The notes below the pieces were generated by a model that was not told the origin of the DNA, ran no database searches, and saw nothing but the letters and a program-made list of their open reading frames with translations. Position numbers and translations under genes: made by a program. From Citromicrobium bathyomarinum (GTDB lineage Bacteria > Pseudomonadota > Alphaproteobacteria > Sphingomonadales > Sphingomonadaceae), in contig NZ_JAINWL010000002.1 of assembly GCF_021021475.1 (NCBI RefSeq), positions 1-64,000 on the forward strand: a stretch of 64,000 nucleotides of DNA, written 5' to 3'. Positions 8,470 to 17,600 of this stretch are shown here, piece after piece (position 1 is the stretch's first letter; each line of letters starts with the position of its first letter).

Positions 8470-9290
8470 CCACGCTGCCTTACTGGCACGTCGACGCCTT
8501 CGCCAACCGGCCCTTCGCCGGCAACCAGGCGGCGGTGATGCCGCTCGCCTCGTGGTTGTCGGATGCGACGCTGCAGGCGATCGGCGAGGAGAACAATTTC
8601 GCGGAAACCGCCTTCGTGGTGCGCGACACCAGCGGCGGGGCCGACTGGGAGCTGCGCTGGTTCACCCCGACCAGTGAGGTCGCGCTGTGCGGCCATGCCA
8701 CGCTGGCCGCGGGGCACGTTCTGTTGGACCCGGACAACCGCTTCGGAAGCGAAAGCGGCGACAGCGATTCTGTCACCTTCCGCACCCGCAAGGCGGGCCT
8801 GCTCGAAGTGCGGCGGGTGGAATCGGGTTATGAGCTCGCGCTGCCGATCACCAAGGTGGAGGAGGGCGAGTATCCCTCTCTGCTGAATGCACTGCACGTC
8901 TCCGCGCCGTTGTTCGAATCGGTCAGCGGAGCGGAACAGACCACCATCGTGCTGCTCGAGAACGAAGCGGAGGTCCGCGCGCTGGAGCCGGACATGCGTG
9001 CGCTCGCCAAGATCGACCGGATGGTCATCTGCACCGCGCCGGGCGACGAGACCGACATCGTCAGCCGCGTGTTCGTGCCAGCCTGGGGCGTGCCGGAAGA
9101 CAGCGTGACCGGATCGGCCCATGCCGCGCTGGCTCCGTTCTGGGCGCAGCGGCTGGGCCGCGACACGATGAGCGCGTTTCAGGCCTCCGCGCGTGGCGGG
9201 CATCTGCATTGCCGGATGGATGGCGAGCGGGTGTGGCTCGGCGGGCCGTGTGTCACCGTGGTCGAGGGCAAGTTCCACCTTCCCGAATAG
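8466..9290 (+). CDS. PhzF family isomerase-like protein
   Basis: A 274-residue protein of the diaminopimelate-epimerase-like fold, with two symmetrical alpha-beta halves. The catalytic Glu of the family is in NNFAETAFV near residue 45, and the conserved CGHATLAA segment lies near residues 74-81, with DSVTGSAH in the second half. PhzF proteins isomerise small acids; outside phenazine clusters their substrates are mostly unknown. No other phenazine gene is in the window, so a phenazine role is not implied. The gene overlaps the CDF transporter by ATGA and converges on the serine hydrolase gene. Confidence 0.88.
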   Translation: MTTLPYWHVDAFANRPFAGNQAAVMPLASWLSDATLQAIGEENNFAETAFVVRDTSGGADWELRWFTPTSEVALCGHATLAAGHVLLDPDNRFGSESGDSDSVTFRTRKAGLLEVRRVESGYELALPITKVEEGEYPSLLNALHVSAPLFESVSGAEQTTIVLLENEAEVRALEPDMRALAKIDRMVICTAPGDETDIVSRVFVPAWGVPEDSVTGSAHAALAPFWAQRLGRDTMSAFQASARGGHLHCRMDGERVWLGGPCVTVVEGKFHLPE

Positions 9291-9322
9291 GGCGTGCGGG
9301 CGGGGCCGCGCCCCTCGCCGCG

Positions 9323-10468
9323 TTACGGTGTGGGGTAGAGTTCCACCAGATCGTTGATCTGGCGCAGCAGCGCGCGGCGCTCCTCCGCGTCCGAATGGCC
9401 CAGCCGCACGATCGTCAGCTTCTGCTTGGGCGAGACCACGATGTACTGGCCCATGTGGCCGATCGCGGCGAAGATGCCTTGCGGGTTGTCGATCGGATAA
9501 AGCTGGTTCTGCGGATCGGACGCTTGCGTGTTAAGCCAGATTTGCCCGCCATAGAACGGCGCGGGCGGACTGGGTTCGAGCATGAAGTCGATCCACTGGC
9601 GCGGGACCAGCTGGGTCCCGCGATAGCTCCCATGATTGCGCAGGAATTCGCCGAACCGCGCCCAGTCGCGCAAGGTCCCGTGGATCGCGCTGCCGCCGAT
9701 CAGCGTGCCCGCTGCGTCGTATTCGGGCACCATCGAGGTCATGCCCAGCGGGCCGAACAGGCGAGTGCGCAAGTATGTATCGACCGCCTTGCGCCGTTCC
9801 TCAGGGTCCTGGCTGTTCCTGGTCAGCACGTCGGCGGCGATATCGGCGAGGATCACCGTCGTGTTGCTCGAATATTCGAACTTTTCGCCCGGCTCTGCCT
9901 CCAGCGGCTGTTCCTCGGCGAACTTCGCCATATCGTCGCGCTGGTCGAGGAACAGCATGCGCACTTCGCTCGATTCGTAGGGCACCTCGCCGCCCTCTGT
10001 ATGGTCGAGGCCGGAACGCATCTGGAGGAGGTCGCGCAAAGTGATCTCGGCGCGCGCATCGCCGGGGCGCTGCCATTCGGGCACCGGCGCGGGCGCATCA
10101 AGCTCCAGCGCGCCATCGGCGACCAGCATGCCGATCATCACTGCAGTCACCGTCTTGGCCATCGACCAGCTGATGAAGCGGGTGTCTGCATCATAGCCGT
10201 CGGCGTAGCGTTCGCCGACGATCTCGCCTGCGTGCATGATCAGCGCGGCGCGCGTTTCGCCGAGGCCCTGCTCATCCTCGAACAGATCGCCGAATTCCAT
10301 CGCCAGCCGCTCCCGGCCCACGCCGGGATTGTCGCCGATCACCGAAAGCTCGGCCTCGGTTGCGCCCGGATCGACCTCCGTGCCGCCGCCGCATGCGGCG
10401 AGGCATAGAGCGAGGGGGAGGGCGAGACAGACGGGGGTTGCAAGCGCACGGGCGCGGGGCGAAGACAT
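9323..10468 (-). CDS. lipoprotein serine hydrolase of the beta-lactamase/DD-peptidase fold
   Basis: A 381-residue protein starting MSSPRARALA, with a lipobox LAAC (Cys26), so it is probably anchored in the outer membrane. The Ser-x-x-Lys nucleophile motif is SMAK (Ser102-Lys105). The second motif is a Tyr-x-Asn-like YSSN, and a late HMG triad stands in for KTG, as in class C-like esterases and EstB/LACTB-type enzymes. It is probably an esterase or peptidase rather than a true beta-lactamase. ATG 10468 is chosen because it gives a clean signal sequence; an upstream in-frame ATG at 10504 would add 12 residues. It is divergent from the small membrane protein gene at 10498. Confidence 0.85.
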   Translation of the reverse strand: MSSPRARALATPVCLALPLALCLAACGGGTEVDPGATEAELSVIGDNPGVGRERLAMEFGDLFEDEQGLGETRAALIMHAGEIVGERYADGYDADTRFISWSMAKTVTAVMIGMLVADGALELDAPAPVPEWQRPGDARAEITLRDLLQMRSGLDHTEGGEVPYESSEVRMLFLDQRDDMAKFAEEQPLEAEPGEKFEYSSNTTVILADIAADVLTRNSQDPEERRKAVDTYLRTRLFGPLGMTSMVPEYDAAGTLIGGSAIHGTLRDWARFGEFLRNHGSYRGTQLVPRQWIDFMLEPSPPAPFYGGQIWLNTQASDPQNQLYPIDNPQGIFAAIGHMGQYIVVSPKQKLTIVRLGHSDAEERRALLRQINDLVELYPTP

Positions 10469-10497
10469 GCGCAGCAATTCGCACGAGAGAAGCCCGC

Positions 10498-10878
10498 TTG
10501 GCAACGACAGATACCCATTCCGCTTACACCGCCAGCCGCCAGGGCGCCCGCCGCCGCCTGTGGCCGCGCATCCTGCTGGTCGCGCTGCTGGTGCTGGCGA
10601 GCATCGCGGCGATCGCGTTCTTCGCCAATCGCACGGCGATCAACGGCTATGCCGTGACCGGCGCGGCCTACGCGGCGCGGGTTGGCTGCTCGTGCCGCTA
10701 TATCGGTGGCCGCCCGATCGGCGATTGCGCGAAAGACAAGGTCGCCGGGATGGAACTGGTCCGCCTGTCCGACGATCCGGCCACGAAGAGCGTTACCGCC
10801 ACGTTCCCGCTGCTTGCCAGCCAGACCGCGACGTATCGCGAAGGCTATGGCTGCGTGCTGGAGAAGTGGGAAGACTAG
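10498..10878 (+). CDS. small Cys-containing single-span membrane protein, TTG start
   Basis: A 126-residue protein. No ATG fits; a TTG at 10498 follows GAGAGA at a good distance and sits 29 bases from the divergent serine hydrolase start. A basic segment is followed by one transmembrane helix (WPRILLVALLVLASIAAIAFF) and a periplasmic domain with VGCSCRYIGG, DCAKDK and YGCVLE. These four cysteines could form disulfides or bind a metal. In other bacteria, proteins with a CSCRY-like stretch sometimes neighbour serine hydrolases. I do not know the family name, and the shared function is inference from the divergent arrangement. Confidence 0.6.
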   Translation: MATTDTHSAYTASRQGARRRLWPRILLVALLVLASIAAIAFFANRTAINGYAVTGAAYAARVGCSCRYIGGRPIGDCAKDKVAGMELVRLSDDPATKSVTATFPLLASQTATYREGYGCVLEKWED

Positions 10879-10894
10879 CGCGGGTTGGCGCGTG

Positions 10895-12049
10895 TCAGGC
10901 TGCGGGCCGGGTGCTGTCGATCCAGCCGCCGCCGACTGCCCGGTCGCCCGCATAGATCACCGCCGCCTGCCCCGGGGCAACGCCGTATTCGGGCGTGTCG
11001 AAGTTGATCGTGACGGGTGATCCCTCGCCCAGCGAGCCTTCCAGCGTGACCGGCACCGGCTTGGCGAGCGAGCGGACCTTGGCCGTCAGCGGCAGGTCCG
11101 GCAGCGGGCCGATCCGGTTGGTATCGACCAGCTGCGCGCTCGCGGTGGCAAGCATGGCCTTGGGCCCGACGCGCACTTCCGCGGACTTCGCATCGAGCTC
11201 GACCACGTAAAGCGGCTCCGGCTGACCGCCGATCTCGAGCCCGCGCCGCTGGCCCACCGTGAAGTGGATCACGCCCGCATGCTCGCCCAGCGTCTCGCCG
11301 GTGCGCGCGTGGACGATGGCGCCGGGCGTCGCGCCCTCTGGCCGCAACTTCTTGACGATGCCGGCATAATTGCCGTCGGGCACGAAGCAGATGTCTTGGC
11401 TGTCGGGCTTGGCTGCGTTGCGTAGACCCGCTTCCTCGGCGAGTGCGCGGACCTGCGACTTGGGCATTCCGCCCAGCGGGAAGCGCAGGAAATCGAGCTG
11501 CGGCTGGGTGGTCGCGAACAGGAAATAGCTCTGGTCGCGCCCCGCGTCTTCGGCCCGGTGTAGTTCCGATCCGCCCGCACCCATGACCCGGCGCACATAG
11601 TGCCCGGTGGCGAGGCAATCGGCATCCAGTTCGCGCGCCATGGTCAGCAGATCGGTGAACTTGGGGCCCATGTTGCAGCGGATGCACGGCACTGGCGTGC
11701 GGCCCGCGAGGTAATCGTCGGCAAACTGCTCGACCACCGATTCGCGAAACGCGCTCTCATGGTCGAAGACGTAATGCGCGATCCCCAGCCGGTCCGCCAC
11801 GGCGCGCGCGTCGGCGATATCGTCGCCCGCGCAGCACGCACCCTTGCGCCCCGTCGCGGCACCATAATCGTAGAGCTGCAGGGTGATGCCGACCACGTCG
11901 GCGCCGGTCTTCGCGGCCAGCGCGGCGACCACCGAACTGTCGACCCCGCCCGACATCGCGACAACGATCCGGCACTCGGAGGCCGGGCGCGGCAGATCGA
12001 ACAGGTTCGCGGCCTGATCGGCGTTGGAGAGGAAGGTGGTGTCGGTCAT
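10895..12049 (-). CDS. mnmA: tRNA-specific 2-thiouridylase MnmA
   Basis: A 384-residue cytoplasmic enzyme that installs the 2-thio group on the wobble uridine of tRNA for Lys, Glu and Gln. The ATP-binding PP-loop is SGGVDSS (about residues 33-39). The catalytic cysteines are in VPCIRCN and in DICFVPDG. The C-terminal beta-barrel domain follows. ATG 12049 (MTDTTFL) is chosen over the in-frame start at 12097 because the extra 16 residues are not family-like. It is transcribed alone and faces away from the sciP cluster across about 160 bases. Confidence 0.94.
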   Translation of the reverse strand: MTDTTFLSNADQAANLFDLPRPASECRIVVAMSGGVDSSVVAALAAKTGADVVGITLQLYDYGAATGRKGACCAGDDIADARAVADRLGIAHYVFDHESAFRESVVEQFADDYLAGRTPVPCIRCNMGPKFTDLLTMARELDADCLATGHYVRRVMGAGGSELHRAEDAGRDQSYFLFATTQPQLDFLRFPLGGMPKSQVRALAEEAGLRNAAKPDSQDICFVPDGNYAGIVKKLRPEGATPGAIVHARTGETLGEHAGVIHFTVGQRRGLEIGGQPEPLYVVELDAKSAEVRVGPKAMLATASAQLVDTNRIGPLPDLPLTAKVRSLAKPVPVTLEGSLGEGSPVTINFDTPEYGVAPGQAAVIYAGDRAVGGGWIDSTRPAA

Positions 12050-12206
12050 GGGGATACTCGCAAGCCCCGCATATAGACCCGCGGGCCCAAGAGACAAGAA
12101 ATGCGCCGGTTGCGGGTGCCTGTCACGTTAACAAACGCTCGCGCCAAGCGACTGACTTATGGCTGCATTTACCCTCTCTTGACCATATTTGGGTTAGGCA
12201 GGGGGC

Positions 12207-12491
12207 ATGTTCGAGGGAGCAGACAAGATCGCCGCGGCCAAGCCAGCGGCAGACGAGCACGGCCTCAGGCGAGTCGGGTGGTCCGAACTGGCCGCCGCGA
12301 TCAGCCTTTCGCGCGCCCTGCGTACGCAGGACCCGGGCCTCCTTTCGCAGTCCGGCCCGTCCTTCGACCGAACCGAAGCAAAAGACGAACGCAGCGTTAA
12401 CCTTGTGTCTTTAGCGCGCCGCAAAGCGAGCAGGGGTAGGGCTTCTTCCAGCGCCAACCCGTCCCCCGAGCGCCATCGAGAGAATCCATGA
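12207..12491 (+). CDS. small hypothetical protein coupled to sciP
   Basis: A 94-residue hydrophilic protein (MFEGADKIAAAKPAADEHGL...). The first 40 residues look like a compact helical segment (RVGWSELAAAISLSRALR). The second half is Ser/Arg-rich and low in complexity. A strong purine run (AGGCAGGGGG) precedes the ATG, and the TGA overlaps the sciP start (ATGA). These two facts favour a real gene whose translation feeds sciP. From memory, sphingomonads often carry a short protein of this kind in front of the DUF1153 gene; I did not verify this. No function is assigned. Confidence 0.6.
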   Translation: MFEGADKIAAAKPAADEHGLRRVGWSELAAAISLSRALRTQDPGLLSQSGPSFDRTEAKDERSVNLVSLARRKASRGRASSSANPSPERHRENP

Positions 12492-12787
12492 TCGAGAACC
12501 AGAAAATCAAGCCCGACCAGGTTATCGGCCCGCTGGGCGAGCCGCTGACGCTGGCCGATCTGCCCAGCCCCAAGACCAAGCGCTGGGTCGTTCGCCGCAA
12601 GGCGGAGGTCGTCGCCGCAGTCAATGGCGGCCTGCTGACCATCGACGAAGTGCTGGAACGCTACGGCCTGACGCTGGAGGAGTTCGCCTCCTGGCAGCGC
12701 GCGGTCGACCGCTCGGGCATGCAGGGCCTGCGCGTCACCCGAATCCAGCACTATCGCGATCTTTACGAACGCCAGTTGAAATACTGA
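12488..12787 (+). CDS. sciP: SciP-type (DUF1153) CtrA inhibitory protein
   Basis: A 99-residue DNA-binding protein of the DUF1153 family. In Caulobacter, SciP binds the master regulator CtrA and blocks transcription of CtrA-activated genes in G1. The helix-turn-helix lies in LTIDEVLERYGLTLEEFASW, preceded by the conserved WVVRRKAEVVAAV. The length is normal. It overlaps the preceding small gene by ATGA. No clear full CtrA site (TTAA-N7-TTAA) was found upstream, only isolated TTAAC at about 12127. The assignment is secure at family level; the cell-cycle role is by homology. Confidence 0.92.
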   Translation: MIENQKIKPDQVIGPLGEPLTLADLPSPKTKRWVVRRKAEVVAAVNGGLLTIDEVLERYGLTLEEFASWQRAVDRSGMQGLRVTRIQHYRDLYERQLKY

Positions 12788-12909
12788 TTTCGCCACGTTC
12801 CCGGCGGCCCGACAGGCGACAATTCGTCGCCCGTCGGGAACCTCCTGTCCCTCGCTCCCGTTGCTGACCCGTGACCCGAACGGGGTGGAATAAAAACAGG
12901 AGCTGGGAC

Positions 12910-13179
12910 ATGTTGAGTTGGATTATCGCGATTATCATCGGCGGTGTGGCGGGCTGGATTGCCTCCATGATCATGGGCCGCGATGCCTCGATGGGCATCT
13001 TCTGGAACATCATCGTCGGCCTTATCGGCTCGCTGATCGGTAACTGGGTCGGCAACGCCTTCTTCGGCGTGGGTGGCCCGATCGGCGAATTCAGCCTGAC
13101 CGGCTTCATCGTCGCCATCGTCGGTGCCGTGATCCTTCTCGCGATTGCCAATCTGGTACAGCGCGGGCGCGTTCGCTAA
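12910..13179 (+). CDS. GlsB/YeaQ/YmgE family stress-associated membrane protein
   Basis: An 89-residue very hydrophobic protein with three transmembrane segments and Gly motifs (GGVAGWIASMIMG, GLIGSLIGNWVG). These define the transglycosylase-associated GlsB/YeaQ family, whose function is still unclear although members are often stress-induced. The ATG at 12910 has GGAGCTGGGAC upstream; an earlier in-frame start (12871) would add polar residues before the first helix. A strong rho-independent terminator follows 25 bases downstream. It lies 122 bases after sciP and could be separately transcribed. Confidence 0.88.
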   Translation: MLSWIIAIIIGGVAGWIASMIMGRDASMGIFWNIIVGLIGSLIGNWVGNAFFGVGGPIGEFSLTGFIVAIVGAVILLAIANLVQRGRVR

Positions 13180-13204
13180 GCTCGGCACGTCATAGAGACA
13201 CCGG

Positions 13205-13241
13205 AAAAGGCGGTGCGGCCATCAGGTCGCACCGCCTTTTT
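13205..13241 (+). terminator. rho-independent terminator after glsB
   Basis: A perfect 13-bp stem (AAAAGGCGGTGCG at 13205-13217 with its complement at 13228-13240) closes a ten-base loop and ends in a T run. The A run on the other side makes it potentially bidirectional. It separates the sciP/glsB cluster from the efflux operon. Confidence 0.9.
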
Positions 13242-13414
13242 GCTGTGCGCTGCGCGGCCCCGAACACAGCTCTCGTTCGTCAGGCTTGCTAGGCAGTTGG
13301 TAGAGGAGCCGATTGCCGGTTGCGAATAGCGGCCCTAAGGCAAGTCCGGATCGATAGATCGCCCCCGACCTGCGTCGGAGAGGCGAAGCAACCGCCAGTG
13401 CGAACGGACCGAAC

Positions 13415-14608
13415 ATGAATTATCAGCCGACGGTCGGACACGACGAAAATGAGGGCAGGATGAGCAACCCCTACACGACCACTCCAGACAGTGAATCGAA
13501 GGGTGGGCGGACACGCATTGTCATCATCCTGGCGGTCGTCGTGGTCGCGCTGCTTATTGGCGGCTGGTTCTACCTCAGCTCGACCAACGAGGCCCCGGCC
13601 CCGGTCGATGCGGGCTCCCAGGCGGCCGACATCACGGTCATGAAGCCGGGCAGGGGCGCGATCGAGGGCACCATCACCGCGACCGGCACCATCGCCGCGC
13701 GGCGTTCGCTCCCCGTCGGCGTGGTCGGCGAAGGCGGCCGGGTCGTTTCGGTCAACGTCGAACAGGGCCAGTGGGTCAATGCCGGGCAGGTGCTCGCTTC
13801 GATCGATCGCTCTGTCCAGAACCAGCAGGCGCGCGCACAGGCCGCGCAAATCCAGGTCGCCCGGGCCGACGCTGAGCTGGCCCAGAGCAATCTCGACCGT
13901 GCGCTTCAGCTGGTCGAGCGCGGGTTCGTCTCGCAAGCCGATGTCGACCGTCTGACCGCGACGCGCGATGCAGCCCGTGCACGGGTTGCGGTGGCACAGG
14001 CCCAGCTGGGCGAGCTGCGTGAGCGCAACGCGCGGCTCAACATCGTCGCGCCCGCATCGGGCCTTGTCCTGGAACGCAATATCGAGCCCGGGCAAACGGT
14101 GGGCGGCGGCACACCGTCGGTTTTCGTGATTGCCCAAGGTGGCCAGATGGAACTGCGCGCGCAGGTTGGCGAAAACGAACTGCAGAAGCTGTCTGTCGGG
14201 ATCCCGGCAGAGGTCTCTCCGGTCGGATCGAACGAGACCTATACCGGCCAGATCTGGCAGATCGAGCCGACCGTCGACGCGCAGAGCCGCCAGGGAGTCG
14301 CCCGGATCGCACTGAAGTACGCACCCGGTCTGCGGCCCGGCGGCTTTGCAACCGCAACCATTCGCAGCGGCACCACGGTTGCTCCGCTGCTGCCCGAAAG
14401 CGCGGTCCTTGCCGATGACGAGGGCAGCTATGTCTACATCGTCGGCCCGGACAACACCGTCGTCCGCCGCGCGATCGAAACCGGCATGATCACCTCGCGC
14501 GGGGTCGCGATCACCGGTGGTCTGTCGGGCGACGAGCAGGTCGTGCTGCGCGCAGGCGGCTTCCTCAATCCGGGCGAGCGGGTGAACCCGGTCGCGCAGA
14601 AGGACTGA
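13415..14608 (+). CDS. RND efflux periplasmic adaptor (membrane fusion protein)
   Basis: A 397-residue HlyD/AcrA-type adaptor. An N-terminal membrane anchor (about residues 34-52) is followed by a biotinyl-lipoyl half-motif, a helical hairpin (about 125-185, Ala/Gln-rich) that contacts the outer-membrane channel, a beta-barrel and a membrane-proximal domain. It links the RND permease, which starts six bases downstream, to an outer-membrane factor that is not in this window. Two starts are possible, ATG 13415 and ATG 13460 (MSNPYTT). The second has the better purine-rich site (GGGCAGG), so the true protein may be 15 residues shorter. The substrate is unknown. Confidence 0.9.
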   Translation: MNYQPTVGHDENEGRMSNPYTTTPDSESKGGRTRIVIILAVVVVALLIGGWFYLSSTNEAPAPVDAGSQAADITVMKPGRGAIEGTITATGTIAARRSLPVGVVGEGGRVVSVNVEQGQWVNAGQVLASIDRSVQNQQARAQAAQIQVARADAELAQSNLDRALQLVERGFVSQADVDRLTATRDAARARVAVAQAQLGELRERNARLNIVAPASGLVLERNIEPGQTVGGGTPSVFVIAQGGQMELRAQVGENELQKLSVGIPAEVSPVGSNETYTGQIWQIEPTVDAQSRQGVARIALKYAPGLRPGGFATATIRSGTTVAPLLPESAVLADDEGSYVYIVGPDNTVVRRAIETGMITSRGVAITGGLSGDEQVVLRAGGFLNPGERVNPVAQKD

Positions 14609-14613
14609 GCACG

Positions 14614-17600
14614 ATGAACTTCCGCAACATCTCCGCCTGGTCGATCCGCAACCCGGTCATTCCGCTGGTCTTCTTTACTGCGCTATTGCTGGCGGGTCTG
14701 CTCAGCTTCAGCCGGATGGACGTGGTCAACAACCCGGAGATCGAATTCCCTGCGGTCAACGTCAATATCTCGCAGCCCGGCGCGGCGCCGACGGAGATCG
14801 AGAACCAGATAACCCAACTGGTCGAATCCGCGGTCCGCTCGATCAACGGCGTGAAAAACATCAATTCGACCGCGTCGGAAGGCAATTCCAGCACCTTCAT
14901 CGAATTCGAGATCGGCACCGATCCGAATGATGCGGTGTCCGAAGTGACCAACGCGATCAATACGGTTCGCGGCTCGCTGCCCGACGGAATCCTCGAACCA
15001 CGCGTTTCGAAGGAAGAGATTTCCGGAGGTTTCCTGGGGATCTACGCGGTCGAAGCCGACGACATGACGCTGGAGCAGCTCAGCTGGTTCATCGACGATG
15101 TGGTGGCCAAGCGCTTGCTCGGCGTGGAAGGCATGGCCGAGGTCAATCGCTTCGCGGGGGTCGATCGCGAAATCGAGGTGATCCTCGATCCCCAAGCCAT
15201 CCAGTCCTACGGAGTCACCGCCAGCCAGTTGAACGGTGTGCTGCGGCAGAACAACCTCAATGCCGCAGGCGGTGCAGCCGAGGTTGGTGGCACGCGCCAG
15301 TCTGTGCGCGTGCTGGGCAATAGTCAGGACGCCTATGCCCTTTCGCAGCAGCAGATCCAGCTCGGCGACGGGCGCACGATCAAGCTCGCCGATGTTGCGA
15401 CCGTGCGCGACGGCTATTCCGAGCAGACCTCGATCAGCAAGGTCCGCGACAAGGAAGTCGTCAACTTCGCCATGTCGCGTGCCAAGGGCGCGTCCGATGT
15501 TTCGACCTTCCATGACGCGCTTGAGGAAATCGAGAAGATCGAGGCGGAAAACCCGGGCGTCCACTTCATCCAGCTGTTCAACACGGTGAAGTATACCGAG
15601 GAACAGTACGAGAGCTCGATGGCGATGATGATCGAGGGCGCTTTGCTCGCGGTCGTGGTGGTGTTTTTCTTCCTGCGCGACTGGCGCGCGACGTTCATTT
15701 CCGCAGTTGCTATCCCGCTCTCGGCGATCCCGACCTTCTGGTTCATGGATCTGCTCGGGTTCAACCTGAACTCATTATCTTTGCTGGCGCTCGCGCTGGT
15801 GGCAGGCGTGCTGGTCGACGATGCGATCGTGGAGATCGAGAACATCGTCAGACACATGCGAATGGGCAAGGACGCCTACGAGGCGTCGATCGATGCGGCG
15901 GATGAGATCGGTCTGCCGGTGGTCGCGACCAGCTTCTGCATCGTCGCGGTCTTCCTGCCTGTCGGCCTGATGCCGGGCATTTCCGGACAGTTCTTCAAGA
16001 ACTTCGGGATCACCGTGGTGGTTGCGGTGCTGATGTCGCTGGCGGTCGCCCGCATGATCACGCCTATGCTCGCGGCCTACTTCCTGAAGTCCAAGGGCCA
16101 TGCCAGCCATGGTGAGGGCCCGATGATGGACCGCTACATGGGCATCCTCCACTGGACGCTCGAACGTGGCAAGATGCTCCGTCGTCGTGAAGGCATCGAA
16201 CCCCCGAAAAAGCGGTTTGCCTACCTGCCGGCGCTGCTGGTGACGGCGCTGGTGCTGATTGCGGTGACCGCCGTGGCCTTCTTCGGCGTGAACGGCGCGC
16301 TGAGCGGGCTGGGTCTTGCCGAGAAGGTGGGGGGCGCGGTCGCCTCTTCACCCGAGTCCGTGGCGGGCACATTCTATAACCGGATCGTTGGGATTGTGCA
16401 GATGGCGCTGGCCGCCGCGATCGCCTTCGCCGCCGGCTGGATCGTGCTCAAGCTGCTCGGCTTGCTGAGCGCGGTGTTCGGCCCGCGCGCCCGCGAAGTG
16501 TGGCGCTATCTCGAGGCGCGCTTCTACGACCATCGCGTGTGGATGCTGATGATCGGCTATTTCGCGCTGCTTCTGACCGTGCAGCTGTTCATGAGCGTGC
16601 CCGGCCAGTTTCAGCCGAATGTCGACAGCGACAACAGCCAGGTCCAGATCGAAATGGTCCCGGGTACGACGCTGGAAGATACCGAAGCGGTCGCAGACCG
16701 GGTCGCCACGCTACTGTACGAACAGCCCGAGGTGGAGCGTGCGCTGGAGCGCGTGCGGATGGGCAGTGCGACGATCTACATCACCTTGTCGCCCGATCGT
16801 GAACGAACCTCGATCCAGTTCGAGCGGCAGCTCGCGCCCCTGCTTGCCACCATTCCCGACGCCCGCGTGCGCTTCCAGTCGCAGCAGGGCGGCGGTGGCG
16901 GGAGCGGCCGTGACATCACCGTGATGCTCGCCGGATCGAATCCCGAAGTATTGCAGGAAACGGCATCGCAGCTGGTCGAGCAGATGAAGGGGCTGAAAAC
17001 CATTGTCGCCCCGCGCATCAACGCCGACCTTTCCCGACCCGAGTTGATCATCGAGCCCCGCCCCGATCTGGCCGCCGATCTCGGCGTCTCGACGATCGCG
17101 CTGAGTCAGACGATCCGGATCGCGACTCTGGGTGAGATCGAGCAGAACGCGGCGAAGTTCTCGCTGTCGGATCGCCAGATTCCGATCCGCGTGAAACTGC
17201 CCGAAGCCTCGCGCGAGAGCCTGACCACGATCGAGAACCTGCCAGTGCCGACCCTTCGCGGGGGGACCGTTCCCCTCAGCCGGGTCGCAGATATCCGGTT
17301 CGGTTCGGGGCCGACCGCTATCCAGCGCTATAACCAGAGCCGCCGCATCCTGGTCGGTGCCGACCTCGCCGAAGGCGTCGTGACGGGCGAGGCGCGCGCG
17401 CAGATCGAACAGTTGCCGGTGCTGCAGGATTTGCCTGCGGGTGTGACGCGTGATGCCGTGGGCGAGGAAGAAATCCAGAACGAGCTGATGACGAACTTCG
17501 CGATCGCGGTTCCGACCGGTGTGTTGCTGGTCTTCGCGGTGCTGGTGCTGCTCTACAAGCGTCTGATGAGCCCGCTGGTCAACATGACCAGCCTTGCGCT

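Noticed and set aside
8466-9290. Phenazine biosynthesis cluster.
   Set aside because: Only the widespread PhzF-type isomerase is present; phzA-G partners are absent.
9302-9314. A short GGGGC-CGC-GCCCC hairpin between the PhzF gene and the serine hydrolase gene.
   Set aside because: A five-base stem without a T run is expected by chance in G+C-rich DNA. It may still help end transcripts, but I cannot support it as a terminator.
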